Part shown: one piece after another, positions 5,804-13,898 of the stretch
Layout of the letters: each line of letters opens with the position of its first letter
How positions within the stretch are numbered: position 1 is the stretch's first letter
Assembly (NCBI GenBank): GCA_002391545.1
Contig: DGFF01000010.1
Location: 1 to 13,898, forward strand
Direction: 5' to 3'
DNA length: 13,898 nucleotides
Origin: Candidatus Fermentithermobacillaceae bacterium UBA3907
GTDB taxonomy: Bacteria; Bacillota; Sulfobacillia; Fermentithermobacillales; Fermentithermobacillaceae
Translations under genes and position numbers: made by a program
Notes under the pieces: model-generated
What the model saw: only the letters and a program-made list of their open reading frames with translations
What the model was told of the DNA's origin: nothing
Database searches by the model: none

Positions 5804-8800
5804 GTGTGGCGATATAGCAAGTATCTTACTGTGAGCGAGGACTTTATCCCTGTATTTTCGGAAGAAGCAGATAAGAATATGAAAGATAACTGGAAAGCCT
5901 TTATTCCCCACACTCATATGAAAGAACTGTTAGAGAAATTAATTATTGCCTTAGAAAGAAGCCATAGCAAAGATAAGCTTAATCTGTGGCTAACGGGAGC
6001 CTACGGAACAGGAAAAACATATGCTTCTTTTGTGATTAAGCATTTACTAGAAGATCCTATCGAAGAGATTGAAAACTATGTATTAAGGCATGACCTTTTA
6101 TCTCCTTTGTGGCCAAGATTAAAAGCGCTACGAAGTACAAACCCTTACCTAGTTATTTACCACTCTTCTTCGGGGCAAATCACGACTGCTCGTCGTCTTA
6201 TGATAGAGATACAACAAGCAATCAAGAACCGGTTAAGGGATTATGGCTATACCAGCGTCTTCAGTTCTAGTATCATGGACCAACTTGTAAACAAGCTAAA
6301 CGACAGTAGAGAGATACTTAATTGGGAGAACATTTTCAAGGAGCATCGGGGCCGTTTTCGAACAGCAGCCTCACCTGCAGAAGTTATAGAGCGTCTGCAA
6401 GCCGGAGATGTAGCAATGGGAGAACAGGTAGCGGAGGCGTTGGAAGAGGAAGGCATAACTTTAATCGACTCACCTGGGGATGTGAAGGCGTGGATAAGAG
6501 AAGTCATTAGTGCAAATAACCTACAGGGTATTGTTTTTATTTGGGATGAGTTTACTGAGTTTTTCGCAAACAACGTTGGGGTAACCCCGTTACAGGAGTT
6601 AGCCCAAGCTACAGCGGACATGCCTTTCTATTTATTTCTGATTACCCACAGGGCTGTAAGCCAGTTCGGCCGCATTGATGATGATACCCGCAAGAAATTG
6701 ATGGATCGGTTTCACAGTTGTCGATTAGAAATGAACCCTGTTACGGCGTACAGACTCATTGCCAACGTGATTGAGGCAAATCCTGATCTTCGTGATGACT
6801 GGGACGCAAAGCAGAACTCTCTCTGGAGCCAGGTAGACGTAGCTGCACTGGACATAGACCTCCTTGGCGAACAAGTAAGAAGAGCGGAGCTCAAGTCGCT
6901 CGCACCTATTCATCCGATTTCAGCTTATCTTTTGGCTAATATTTCATCGTTATATAGTTCAAGCCAGCGCACTTTTTTCCGGTTTCTAAAGGAAAAGGAA
7001 ACAGGCTCGTTCCAATGGTTCATAACGAATTATCCCAGCGATAACTGGTATTGGCTGACTCCTGATTATCTCTGGTTATATTTCTTTGAAAAGACTAAGA
7101 TTGAGGATGTTGAGAAAATATCTGATGTCCTGAATCACTACAGCCTAGTTAAAGATCGTTTGAACCCTGACGAACTGCGGGTTTTCAGAGTCGCGATGCT
7201 ACTTATAGCTCTACAACGACAAACGCAAAGTGTCTCTACATTACTTAACCCAAGACGCTCAGTTATTAAGCGAATGTTCCTAGGTACACCCCTTTACAAC
7301 CGAGTGGAAGAGATAACTGAAAAACTAGTATCAAAAGAGATTATCCTAAGTGTATCGTCCGGTAATGACTACGAATACATGATTCCAACAGCAACTATTG
7401 ATTCAGAGAAAATGCAGCAATATCAGGACAAAGCTTGGCATAGTCTAAAAATGGAAAGGATGATTAGCTCAGAGAATCCGGATGCTGAGTTTGCTGCTCG
7501 TTTGGAGGAACTGCTGATGTTACAGGGAGCAGCTAAACTTAGGCATCCGATTCGGATCGTCTCTGGAAAACTACTAAAGAATAGACCTGAACATGTAATC
7601 CGCGGGGCAAAAAAACCTTATCAAATAGGTGTGATTTTGGTAGTTGCTCAAGAAGATAACGATTTGATAGATACTGAGCTGATAGCCAAGGAGATTACTA
7701 AAGATCACTGTGACTACTGTATTCTCATCAGTCAAATGGCTTTTGGCTCTAAGCGGTGGCGTGAATGGATAGAGTTTAAGGCTAAGTCATGGTACTACGA
7801 AGAAATGCGCGATAACAACATGAAGAGATACTATAGTACTAAAGCTGAGAATACTGTAGCTGAATGGATTAATGCCATACGCAAAAGTGAGGTAAGAGCT
7901 TTCTTCCGAGGAGAAGAAGAGAGATTGTCTGGTTGTACAGCAATCCTTGACTACCTTGACGAATTAGCCGAGATCGTTTTCCCTGAGGGACCTGAAAATA
8001 TAGATAAGACTGCCACCTTGTACACAAATCCCTGGGGAAAAGTCGGGGCCGAAATAGGTCTCCACATAGCTACAAATATACAGCGACCCTATAGACACGT
8101 CGTGGAAGAGTTGGAAAGGAAAGGTTTGTGGGACGAAGATGGTTTAAACCGTCACAGTAGTCATCCTGTCGTAAAAATGAAAAAAGAAATCGACGATATC
8201 TTTGCCAGGAATGATTCTGTGAATATCTATCGATTGTGGACTCGCATGCAACAGCCTCCTTATGGTCTAATGCCCTCACCGATTGGCATATTGCTGTTCG
8301 CATTTCTTTTGAGAAGCTATGCCACAGGCTATTATTACTCGGATGGAGTTAATTCTCTAGCTTTGAACCCGAACAAGCTCGCAGAACTTGTGCATGAAGT
8401 ACTAAAAGGTACTGGCTCATTTGAAGACTATACCATTCGTAAGATGTCAACTGAAGGTGAACAGTTCTGCGAGATAGCCAGGGATGTTTTTCACCTTACT
8501 CCACAACAAGCCGCATATCCGGAGGAAGCTCGCAAGAGTATGATTGCTTCCATAATCGGGCTCGGCTATCCGTTATGGACTGTAATTTACTATGCTCAAG
8601 CAATATATCAGTCAGACATGATTGAAAACGTTGGAAAAGCGGTAGCATCATTGGGGAGGGCGTTGGTATACGATCGGTCGGAATTGAATGATTCAGAAAT
8701 GAAGGCAATCGTAGATGCTGTGCAGCCAGTGCGCGATCCTCTGAGTAGGTGTTTGAGTAGAGACCTAATGCGAACCGGCATGCGCAGGTTTTGGATTCTT

Positions 8801-9925
8801 CACGCTCCTAAGCTCCAAACACTAGGTGAAGCTATCGGCCTGGATGAAACTAAGATAATGACTCGACTCCGCTCGCTGTTGAACGAGGATGTTAATATGT
8901 GGGACGAAAACCGTGTAAAAGAAAAGCTGCCAATCGTCGTTAAGGAATTAGATTTACTAGACGCTATGAACATGCTGTGCGAGACTCGGAAACAAGACCT
9001 TAGTACCATCCGAGATTACTTTATTACTCACTGGTTCAATAGCAAGTTTCCATTGCTTTCTCATAAAGAGGGCCAACCAGATCATATTGCCAGACTTGTA
9101 GATTATGTTTACGAGCTTGTATATCACCCCGATCAGCTGCCAAATGAAAACCTAGCAGACGACATCCGTGAATTCAAAGACCAGTTATCGATTGCCCTTA
9201 AATCAGTCGTGCCTATAACAGGTATGCTAGCAGAGAAGTTCACAGGCCAGAAGATTAGTGAACAAGAAGCTTCAGAGTTATACCGAACCCTACCAAATCT
9301 ATCCAATGCAACATCAGCTGAGGTCCGTGAAGCGATTCTGCGTACTTTGCCCCAGCAGACTAGACATAAAAAGATGGATTATATACGGCAGTCATGGAAA
9401 GACCACACCGGGTTTGAATCTCCTGCCAGTTGGAGTGAGGAAATGCGTACCCCTATTCAGTGGGTACTAGAGGGTGAAGCCCATAATGCTTTCTTTAGTC
9501 AATACGATAGGCTTGAACAATTACCGGAGCACGAATTAGATCAAGCTATTGCTTACCTGTCGCGACATTTGTCTGAATTAGCCGTACTGAATGATAATGA
9601 CTATGTTTTAGATCGGTTTGTACAAGCAGCAGCTGGTGATTACGCAGCTCTCATTAGACAATCAGGCAACGCAAGCGATGTAAGAGACTATGTGTACCGC
9701 AGCTTTGATGGCAAAGTATACCAGTGGCCTTTGCGACTTAGTGAAGTCAACCAAAAAGTGAGACAGTGGGTACACGAAAACTACTACTCATCCGCATATC
9801 CAAAACTGATCAGACTCATAGATGAAATGCCACCAAACAGTGTAAAAAACGTCATCAAACAATTGATATCGAAAGATGCTCTAGTTGGAATCCGCCTCAT
9901 GACTGCTATCAAAGACAAGAGCTGA
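5804..9925 (+). CDS. brxC: BREX ATPase BrxC (PglY-like)
   Basis: Very large P-loop ATPase (1373 aa), the BrxC/PglY core component of BREX, thought to act in the cytoplasm with PglZ in sensing or processing invading DNA. Walker A GAYGTGKT is at residues 65-72. Walker B IVFIWDEF ends with D248/E249, followed by a sensor-like strand ending ITHR (about 281-284) and the basic DRFHSCR segment. After the N-terminal ATPase the long remainder is mostly helical with no second P-loop that I can recognise, as expected for the family (usually about 1200 aa, somewhat longer here). No signal peptide or membrane segment is seen. The GTG start is set by AGGAGG. Its stop is followed by the pglZ ribosome site. 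Family assignment rests on the ATPase motifs, size and the PglZ/BrxL neighbours. Confidence 0.85.
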   Translation: MWRYSKYLTVSEDFIPVFSEEADKNMKDNWKAFIPHTHMKELLEKLIIALERSHSKDKLNLWLTGAYGTGKTYASFVIKHLLEDPIEEIENYVLRHDLLSPLWPRLKALRSTNPYLVIYHSSSGQITTARRLMIEIQQAIKNRLRDYGYTSVFSSSIMDQLVNKLNDSREILNWENIFKEHRGRFRTAASPAEVIERLQAGDVAMGEQVAEALEEEGITLIDSPGDVKAWIREVISANNLQGIVFIWDEFTEFFANNVGVTPLQELAQATADMPFYLFLITHRAVSQFGRIDDDTRKKLMDRFHSCRLEMNPVTAYRLIANVIEANPDLRDDWDAKQNSLWSQVDVAALDIDLLGEQVRRAELKSLAPIHPISAYLLANISSLYSSSQRTFFRFLKEKETGSFQWFITNYPSDNWYWLTPDYLWLYFFEKTKIEDVEKISDVLNHYSLVKDRLNPDELRVFRVAMLLIALQRQTQSVSTLLNPRRSVIKRMFLGTPLYNRVEEITEKLVSKEIILSVSSGNDYEYMIPTATIDSEKMQQYQDKAWHSLKMERMISSENPDAEFAARLEELLMLQGAAKLRHPIRIVSGKLLKNRPEHVIRGAKKPYQIGVILVVAQEDNDLIDTELIAKEITKDHCDYCILISQMAFGSKRWREWIEFKAKSWYYEEMRDNNMKRYYSTKAENTVAEWINAIRKSEVRAFFRGEEERLSGCTAILDYLDELAEIVFPEGPENIDKTATLYTNPWGKVGAEIGLHIATNIQRPYRHVVEELERKGLWDEDGLNRHSSHPVVKMKKEIDDIFARNDSVNIYRLWTRMQQPPYGLMPSPIGILLFAFLLRSYATGYYYSDGVNSLALNPNKLAELVHEVLKGTGSFEDYTIRKMSTEGEQFCEIARDVFHLTPQQAAYPEEARKSMIASIIGLGYPLWTVIYYAQAIYQSDMIENVGKAVASLGRALVYDRSELNDSEMKAIVDAVQPVRDPLSRCLSRDLMRTGMRRFWILHAPKLQTLGEAIGLDETKIMTRLRSLLNEDVNMWDENRVKEKLPIVVKELDLLDAMNMLCETRKQDLSTIRDYFITHWFNSKFPLLSHKEGQPDHIARLVDYVYELVYHPDQLPNENLADDIREFKDQLSIALKSVVPITGMLAEKFTGQKISEQEASELYRTLPNLSNATSAEVREAILRTLPQQTRHKKMDYIRQSWKDHTGFESPASWSEEMRTPIQWVLEGEAHNAFFSQYDRLEQLPEHELDQAIAYLSRHLSELAVLNDNDYVLDRFVQAAAGDYAALIRQSGNASDVRDYVYRSFDGKVYQWPLRLSEVNQKVRQWVHENYYSSAYPKLIRLIDEMPPNSVKNVIKQLISKDALVGIRLMTAIKDKS

Positions 9926-9928
9926 GTG

Positions 9929-9948
9929 AGGTGAAGGCAATGGGATAG
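9929..9948 (+). promoter_or_regulatory. pglZ ribosome site and apparently broken ATG start
   Basis: A strong AGGTGAAGG (9929-9937 region) precedes an ATG at 9940, but that frame reads ATG GGA TAG and stops at once. The pglZ frame is open from 9930 and would be entered cleanly if the GGG at 9942-9944 had one more G. The resulting N-terminus would be MGIDFSSADELTAFLKK. See the pglZ entry. Confidence 0.6.
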
Positions 9949-9968
9949 ATTTCTCAAGCGCAGATGAA

Positions 9969-12227
9969 TTGACCGCTTTTCTGAAAAAAGAGCAAGAGAA
10001 AGCTGAACGCTTTGCAACTAGGTTTATTTTGGTTCAGGGCTGCTCAGCGTGGGATTCTTTAATTCCGAAGCTAAATCTTGAGGTTGATAGGGTTGTTCGT
10101 TTATCCGATTTTTGTAGTGCATCAGATGTTTTTCCAGACATGGAACGCCTAAGATCTTTCTTGGAGAGCGATGTAAGTGGCTGCCACAGTATCTTACTTA
10201 TCCCCCTAGCTGAATGCATTCGCATTGATCCTGAAACGAGAGATGTCATTAAATGGTTAGCTGTGTGGCCAGCAGAAAAGATAAATAGAATCTACGTACC
10301 TCTACTAGCAGTAGAAGAGTTTTTTGATGAGGCTATTAACCGTGTACCTCGATATCATGAAAAACTACTTCCGGATTCGTTGGTTCTGAGAGGAAATGGC
10401 GACTCTGAGGTGATAGTCGCACCGTTCTCCGCCAAGGATGACGATAGGAAGAGAATAAACGGCATAAGGGAATACCTGTCATTATGGTCACAAAAGAGTA
10501 TTCGTAAGGCATGGCTTGTAACCGAAATGGCCAAGTGGCTTCCTCTGCGAGAGACAAGAGGCGAGTGCCGGATCAGTATTTATCCATCAAGCTTCGATTA
10601 TGTGCGGAGGAGTTTTCGATGGGAAGAAATACGTGAAGAGTGGGGCACTTGCGAACAATGGGATTGGCTGGCTGCTCGCGTTAACCAAGACGAAGATTTG
10701 AATCAGTTGGCAGCTCGTCTCTTGGAAGTCATTGACTACAATTCCGGTCAGTTGTTCAATATGTGGCAGAGGGTGTCTAAACAACTACGTTGGTTGATAT
10801 GGTTGTGGAGTAAAGCCAGAAGTAAACCAGAGACATATCTGTATGATGTTATCCAGAAGAATAACAGCATTAATGACTTCGGTTATCACGCTAGCACCCA
10901 GGTTTTCTATCAAACCTTACCAATTCCATTGCGTACGTCTGAAGAAAGGAAGCAGTTGCTGGAGTATCTAGGCATAGACTATATGCCTCCTACCTTTTGG
11001 AACCATTATAATGCACTGACAGACCCGCTTCACAAAATCTCGGTGTTAACAGATATATCTCAACAAGAACGGAAGGAAGTAGTGGAATGCGTTAGAGAGC
11101 TACTAATCCGAAAAATCGATCAGAGCAAATGGTGGGATTATCTTGTGTTAGCGTTTCCTGCACTTGCCTGGTATCTCCAGCCAGCAGTTACAGGCGATGA
11201 ATTTGCGGACAACTATTTTCGTGTTTTTAACCGTTGTCGCGTGAAAGACAGTCCTAATAAGCATCTCAATTCTCAATTAGATCGCTGGGCGGGAGAACAA
11301 CTACTATGGAATTATCGTCCTAGAAGCGATCGGATCTCCCAATTGCGTGCTGAAGGAGCAAAGATACTGTGGGTTGATGGTCTAGGTATGGAATGGACCG
11401 GATTGTTAACCCGACATCTGTGTCGAAATCGAGAAATAGACTGTTCTCTTACTATAGCCCGATGCAATCTACCTACAACTACGGAGGCTAATAGAGAATG
11501 GGAAACAGACGAAGAAGTTGATCGAGAGCTAGATAGCATTGCTCATCATTACGATTATTCGTTCCCGGAGTCATTTTTGAAAGCTATGGAAGTTGTAGAA
11601 AGAGTAGCTAACAGAGCATTAGCCTTGTTAGCGCAACACCCAGTTGTGGTTATTACTTCAGATCATGGTTTAAGTCGGTTTGTCGTGTCTCACATGCAGA
11701 AAAAGAGAGTACCAGATGGTTTAGAAGCAGAAGCATCGGGTCGGTTTGCATCGGTCAAGCAAGGGAGCTACCACACTGAGTCGCACTACCCACTTTTATC
11801 GAGTCAAGACTATGCTATATGGTTAACTCATGACAGTTTCCAAGTAGCTGGGTCTTGCAGAGGCGAAGCTCACGGTGGAGCTACACCGGAAGAATGTTTA
11901 GTCCCTATCATAGTCCTTCGGAAAATAAGTGAGATACGGGAGAAATCTGCCAAGTTCACACCGATTACGACGCCTGTAAAACTAAATGTTGCAAGTGAAG
12001 GTTCACTTATAATACGAAGTGACCGAGTTATTGTTGAAAGGATTGAGTTGCGTGTGACAGGTTATCAGGTGCCAGGCCACTCTGAGGACGGGCTGAACTG
12101 GTCGTTCCATCTACGAGACTGGAAGCCTGGCAGGTACAGAGGAAGACTATTTTCTGCCAACAGGCTAATAGGCGAAGTCTGTTTTGAAGCTGTTAAAGGT
12201 ATTCTTGAGCAAGATGTCGGACTGTGA
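9969..12227 (+). CDS. pglZ: BREX protein PglZ, alkaline-phosphatase fold
   Basis: PglZ-domain protein (752 aa from TTG), the signature component shared by all BREX types. The N-terminal two-thirds is largely helical and not recognisable by motif. The alkaline-phosphatase-like domain runs from about 464 to 650: ILWVDGLG with D470, PTTTE at 502-506, VITSDHG with D565 and H566, and the PglZ hallmark EAHGGATPEE at 633-642, all consistent with metal binding. The last 90 residues look like a beta-sandwich. Some PglZ proteins have nuclease activity; the activity of this one is unknown. Start choice is awkward: this TTG has no good ribosome site, while a strong site and ATG lie at 9929-9942 one frame away. 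One extra G there would give an ATG start and nine or ten more natural residues, so a frameshift (real or sequencing) is likely at 9942-9944. It lies 43 bp after brxC and 11 bp before brxL. Confidence 0.88.
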   Translation: MTAFLKKEQEKAERFATRFILVQGCSAWDSLIPKLNLEVDRVVRLSDFCSASDVFPDMERLRSFLESDVSGCHSILLIPLAECIRIDPETRDVIKWLAVWPAEKINRIYVPLLAVEEFFDEAINRVPRYHEKLLPDSLVLRGNGDSEVIVAPFSAKDDDRKRINGIREYLSLWSQKSIRKAWLVTEMAKWLPLRETRGECRISIYPSSFDYVRRSFRWEEIREEWGTCEQWDWLAARVNQDEDLNQLAARLLEVIDYNSGQLFNMWQRVSKQLRWLIWLWSKARSKPETYLYDVIQKNNSINDFGYHASTQVFYQTLPIPLRTSEERKQLLEYLGIDYMPPTFWNHYNALTDPLHKISVLTDISQQERKEVVECVRELLIRKIDQSKWWDYLVLAFPALAWYLQPAVTGDEFADNYFRVFNRCRVKDSPNKHLNSQLDRWAGEQLLWNYRPRSDRISQLRAEGAKILWVDGLGMEWTGLLTRHLCRNREIDCSLTIARCNLPTTTEANREWETDEEVDRELDSIAHHYDYSFPESFLKAMEVVERVANRALALLAQHPVVVITSDHGLSRFVVSHMQKKRVPDGLEAEASGRFASVKQGSYHTESHYPLLSSQDYAIWLTHDSFQVAGSCRGEAHGGATPEECLVPIIVLRKISEIREKSAKFTPITTPVKLNVASEGSLIIRSDRVIVERIELRVTGYQVPGHSEDGLNWSFHLRDWKPGRYRGRLFSANRLIGEVCFEAVKGILEQDVGL

Positions 12228-12233
12228 GGTGAG
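12226..12233 (+). promoter_or_regulatory. brxL ribosome binding site
   Basis: GAGGTGAG begins inside the pglZ stop codon and lies 5 bases before the TTG at 12239. It supports the TTG start and tight translational coupling of brxL to pglZ. Confidence 0.75.
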
Positions 12234-12238
12234 TTAGC

Positions 12239-13690
12239 TTGAACGCTGCCACTGACTTAATGCAAAAAACTAAAACCTGTTTTGACGGTATGATCGTTTA
12301 CAAACATCCCACTCAGAATAAGTTCTTTGCTTCACTTAGCATACCCCCCTATCTGCGTGACTGGATAATTATGCGTTTTGCTGATGACGACGGAAGAGTT
12401 GACCTTGACGAGGTTAGCGCTTTTGTAAAAAAGAACATTCCTAGCAAGAGAGATTGGGAATTACTGAAAAGCAGAATGATAAAAGAAGGCGAGCGCGTCA
12501 GGTTCTTAGCAAAACTAAGAGTGGAAATAGATGTGAGGACTGGAGAAGGTTTCTTTAGCTTACCAGATTTAGGCTTCCCGAGTCGTAAACGTGAGGCATT
12601 GGTGAGCAGTCCAGTTCTTCGTCAATATAGCCATGAGTTGTTAGCGGAGAGTGAAACGTGGGGCATTATTGAGTGTGATTGGAACCCATTCGGTCTTACG
12701 GGCAAAGAAGGCGACGGAGTCATTCGAATGATCGATTACAAACCATTTCAGCCCTATAGAATCGATATCGAGTTTTTCCAGGACGCAAGAAAGGCGTTCA
12801 GCACCGATGAATGGATAGACTTATTACTGCTAGCTGTAGATTACAATCCGGCAGGATTCTTGAGCACTAGGCAAAAACTTACCCTCCTTGCTCGCTTGCT
12901 GCCTTTCGTAGAAAAACGTGTCAACCTCATTGAGTTAGCACCAAAAGGAACTGGCAAGTCTTATTTAATGTCCCAAATATCAAAACACGGATGGTTAGTA
13001 AGTGGTGGTAGCATTAGCCGGGCTAGATTATTCTATGATATTAGCAAGAAAGCGCGAGGTCTGGTAAGCCGATATGACTATGTAGCATTTGATGAAGTAC
13101 AAACCATCAGCTTCCCCGATGCGGACGAGGTTAGAGGCGCGTTAAAAGGGTATTTGGAATCAGGTGAATATCGAGTCGGCGATTATCGAGGAGTGGGAGA
13201 TGCGGGCTTGGTATTGATGGGCAACATTCCTGATGAGAAGATGAACATAAACATTAATATGTTTACAGAGTTACCCAACGCTTTTCAAGAATCTGCCCTC
13301 ATAGACCGTTTTCATGGATTCATAGAAGGTTGGCATATTCCACGCATGCGTGAAAACATGAAAGCGATAGGATGGGCACTCAACGTGGAATATTTCTCTG
13401 AAATCATGCATGCTCTTAGAAATGATATTATCTATCCTGCACTAATAGACGAGCTCCTAGAAATACCAAAATCAAGCGATACACGAGATACTACGGCAGT
13501 CAAGCGCATTTGCTCCGGATTCATGAAACTATTATTTCCTCACGTAAAGAGTGTAGACAGCGTTAACAAGGATGAATTCGAAATATATTGTTTGGAACCA
13601 GCCCTCCATATGCGACAGATTATCAAAGGTCAACTTCACATTATGGACAGTGAGTATTCTGATAGTATACCTGTGATCTCGATTCGCTGA
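12239..13690 (+). CDS. brxL: BREX AAA+ protein BrxL, short form
   Basis: BrxL-family AAA+ ATPase (483 aa). The N-terminal domain (about 1-190) precedes an ATPase with Walker A APKGTGKS at 234-241, Walker B VAFDEV at 282-287, sensor-like LMGN at 326-329 and a probable arginine finger R357 in LIDRFHG. The conserved RICSGFMKLLFPH segment is at 423-435. Type 1 BrxL proteins run to nearly 700 aa and carry a C-terminal Lon-like domain. This one ends shortly after the ATPase, and the 31 codons following its stop in the same frame show nothing Lon-like, so no protease dyad is encoded. A roughly 470-aa form of the family is known, so this is probably natural rather than truncated. The TTG start has a good ribosome site. 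The gene ends the operon and a stem-loop spans its stop. Confidence 0.88.
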   Translation: MNAATDLMQKTKTCFDGMIVYKHPTQNKFFASLSIPPYLRDWIIMRFADDDGRVDLDEVSAFVKKNIPSKRDWELLKSRMIKEGERVRFLAKLRVEIDVRTGEGFFSLPDLGFPSRKREALVSSPVLRQYSHELLAESETWGIIECDWNPFGLTGKEGDGVIRMIDYKPFQPYRIDIEFFQDARKAFSTDEWIDLLLLAVDYNPAGFLSTRQKLTLLARLLPFVEKRVNLIELAPKGTGKSYLMSQISKHGWLVSGGSISRARLFYDISKKARGLVSRYDYVAFDEVQTISFPDADEVRGALKGYLESGEYRVGDYRGVGDAGLVLMGNIPDEKMNININMFTELPNAFQESALIDRFHGFIEGWHIPRMRENMKAIGWALNVEYFSEIMHALRNDIIYPALIDELLEIPKSSDTRDTTAVKRICSGFMKLLFPHVKSVDSVNKDEFEIYCLEPALHMRQIIKGQLHIMDSEYSDSIPVISIR

Positions 13691-13699
13691 GATCGCAGG
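13670..13699 (+). terminator. Stem-loop across the brxL stop codon
   Basis: CCTGTGATCTC (13670-13680) pairs with GAGATCGCAGG (13689-13699) as an 11-bp stem with one U-G wobble and an 8-base loop. The brxL stop codon (13688-13690) lies at the loop/stem junction. No T run follows, so it does not fit an intrinsic terminator. It could protect the 3' end of the mRNA or mark a Rho-dependent end. Confidence 0.4.
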
Positions 13700-13898
13700 A
13701 TGCAGCGAACACTCCGAGCACTCATGACTAAAAACCGATCTCTTGGAATTTGTGCTGACATTTGGTTTAGGGCATTGATTCCGTAGTTTTTCTGTGTTCC
13801 CAAACGGTAGGGAATCGCTTGCGATTACAACGACGAACAACAATTACCCAAGCTAATATGGATTCGCTAACATAAAACTGAGCCATTTCGGGGCGAAA
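13700..13898. other. Non-coding region after brxL
   Basis: No gene is supported in these 199 bases. Short inverted repeats are present: AATCGC/GCGATT around TT at 13813-13826, and TTTCG/CGAAA at 13886-13898, cut by the window edge. GGAAT (13745-13749) with ATTCC (13778-13782) before TTTTT (13786-13790) is a poor terminator candidate because its loop is 28 bases long. The 8-mer GATTCGCT at 13861 repeats that at 13681. Confidence 0.4.

Noticed and set aside
6247..6621. Minus-strand 124-codon frame inside brxC
   Set aside because: Composition is rich in Ser and typical of an antisense shadow; brxC Walker B runs through the same DNA.
9931..9948. Programmed -1 frameshift for pglZ at ATG GGA TAG
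   Set aside because: No slippery heptamer or downstream stimulatory structure is evident; mutation, base-call loss or TTG initiation is simpler.
13745..13790. Intrinsic terminator (GGAAT...ATTCC then TTTTT)
   Set aside because: Stem of only 5 bp with a 28-base loop.
13532..13843. Minus-strand 103-codon frame across the brxL end
   Set aside because: Half is antisense to brxL, it has no ribosome site, and the remainder looks like non-coding sequence.
1..13898. CRISPR array, tRNA or rRNA genes
   Set aside because: No regularly spaced direct repeats and no tRNA or rRNA signatures were found by reading both strands.

Overview
The window carries a complete four-gene BREX-type phage-defence locus, all on the + strand, with an IS21-family insertion sequence directly upstream. 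The gene order is brxP (PAPS-reductase-like) - brxC (giant P-loop ATPase) - pglZ (alkaline-phosphatase-fold protein) - brxL (AAA+ protein). This is the published layout of type 4 BREX, the subtype that has no PglX methyltransferase and has a PAPS-reductase-family protein instead. Moderately AT-rich DNA, strong AGGAGG-like ribosome binding sites, frequent TTG/GTG starts and the style of the IS21 proteins suggest a Gram-positive, probably Firmicutes/Clostridia, host. That assignment is inference only; no housekeeping or RNA gene is present to test it.

Layout. 1-184: non-coding flank with an imperfect palindrome. About 185-2616: IS21-family element with istA (DDE transposase) and istB (AAA+ helper) overlapping as TAATG, subterminal inverted repeats, and a probable 7-bp target duplication with one mismatch. 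istB has a perfect 21-bp in-frame tandem duplication just before Walker B. 2617-3159: non-coding stretch that holds, at 3078-3096, an exact inverted copy of the 19 bases at the IS right end. 3160-5484: brxP. 5485-5803: 319-bp gap with several nested inverted repeats, possibly a structured leader. 5804-9925: brxC. 9969-12227: pglZ. 12239-13690: brxL, with an 11-bp stem-loop across its stop codon. 13691-13898: no gene.

How the genes may work together (family knowledge plus inference). BrxP has an intact PP-loop ATP pyrophosphatase motif, cysteines of the kind seen in DndC-like sulfur-transfer enzymes, a fused ferredoxin-like [4Fe-4S] segment and a DUF4007-like C-terminus. It is the only candidate here for marking self DNA, plausibly by sulfur (phosphorothioate) chemistry. 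BrxC, PglZ and BrxL are the conserved BREX effector/regulatory core. No cysteine desulfurase is encoded here, so sulfur would have to come from elsewhere in the genome.

The points most worth checking are: (1) the pglZ start, where a well-placed SD and ATG (9940) run into a stop after two codons, and one extra G would restore a natural N-terminus; (2) the structured 319-bp brxP-brxC gap; (3) the isolated IS-end copy upstream of brxP; (4) the short BrxL without a Lon-like protease domain; (5) the 7-residue duplication in IstB.
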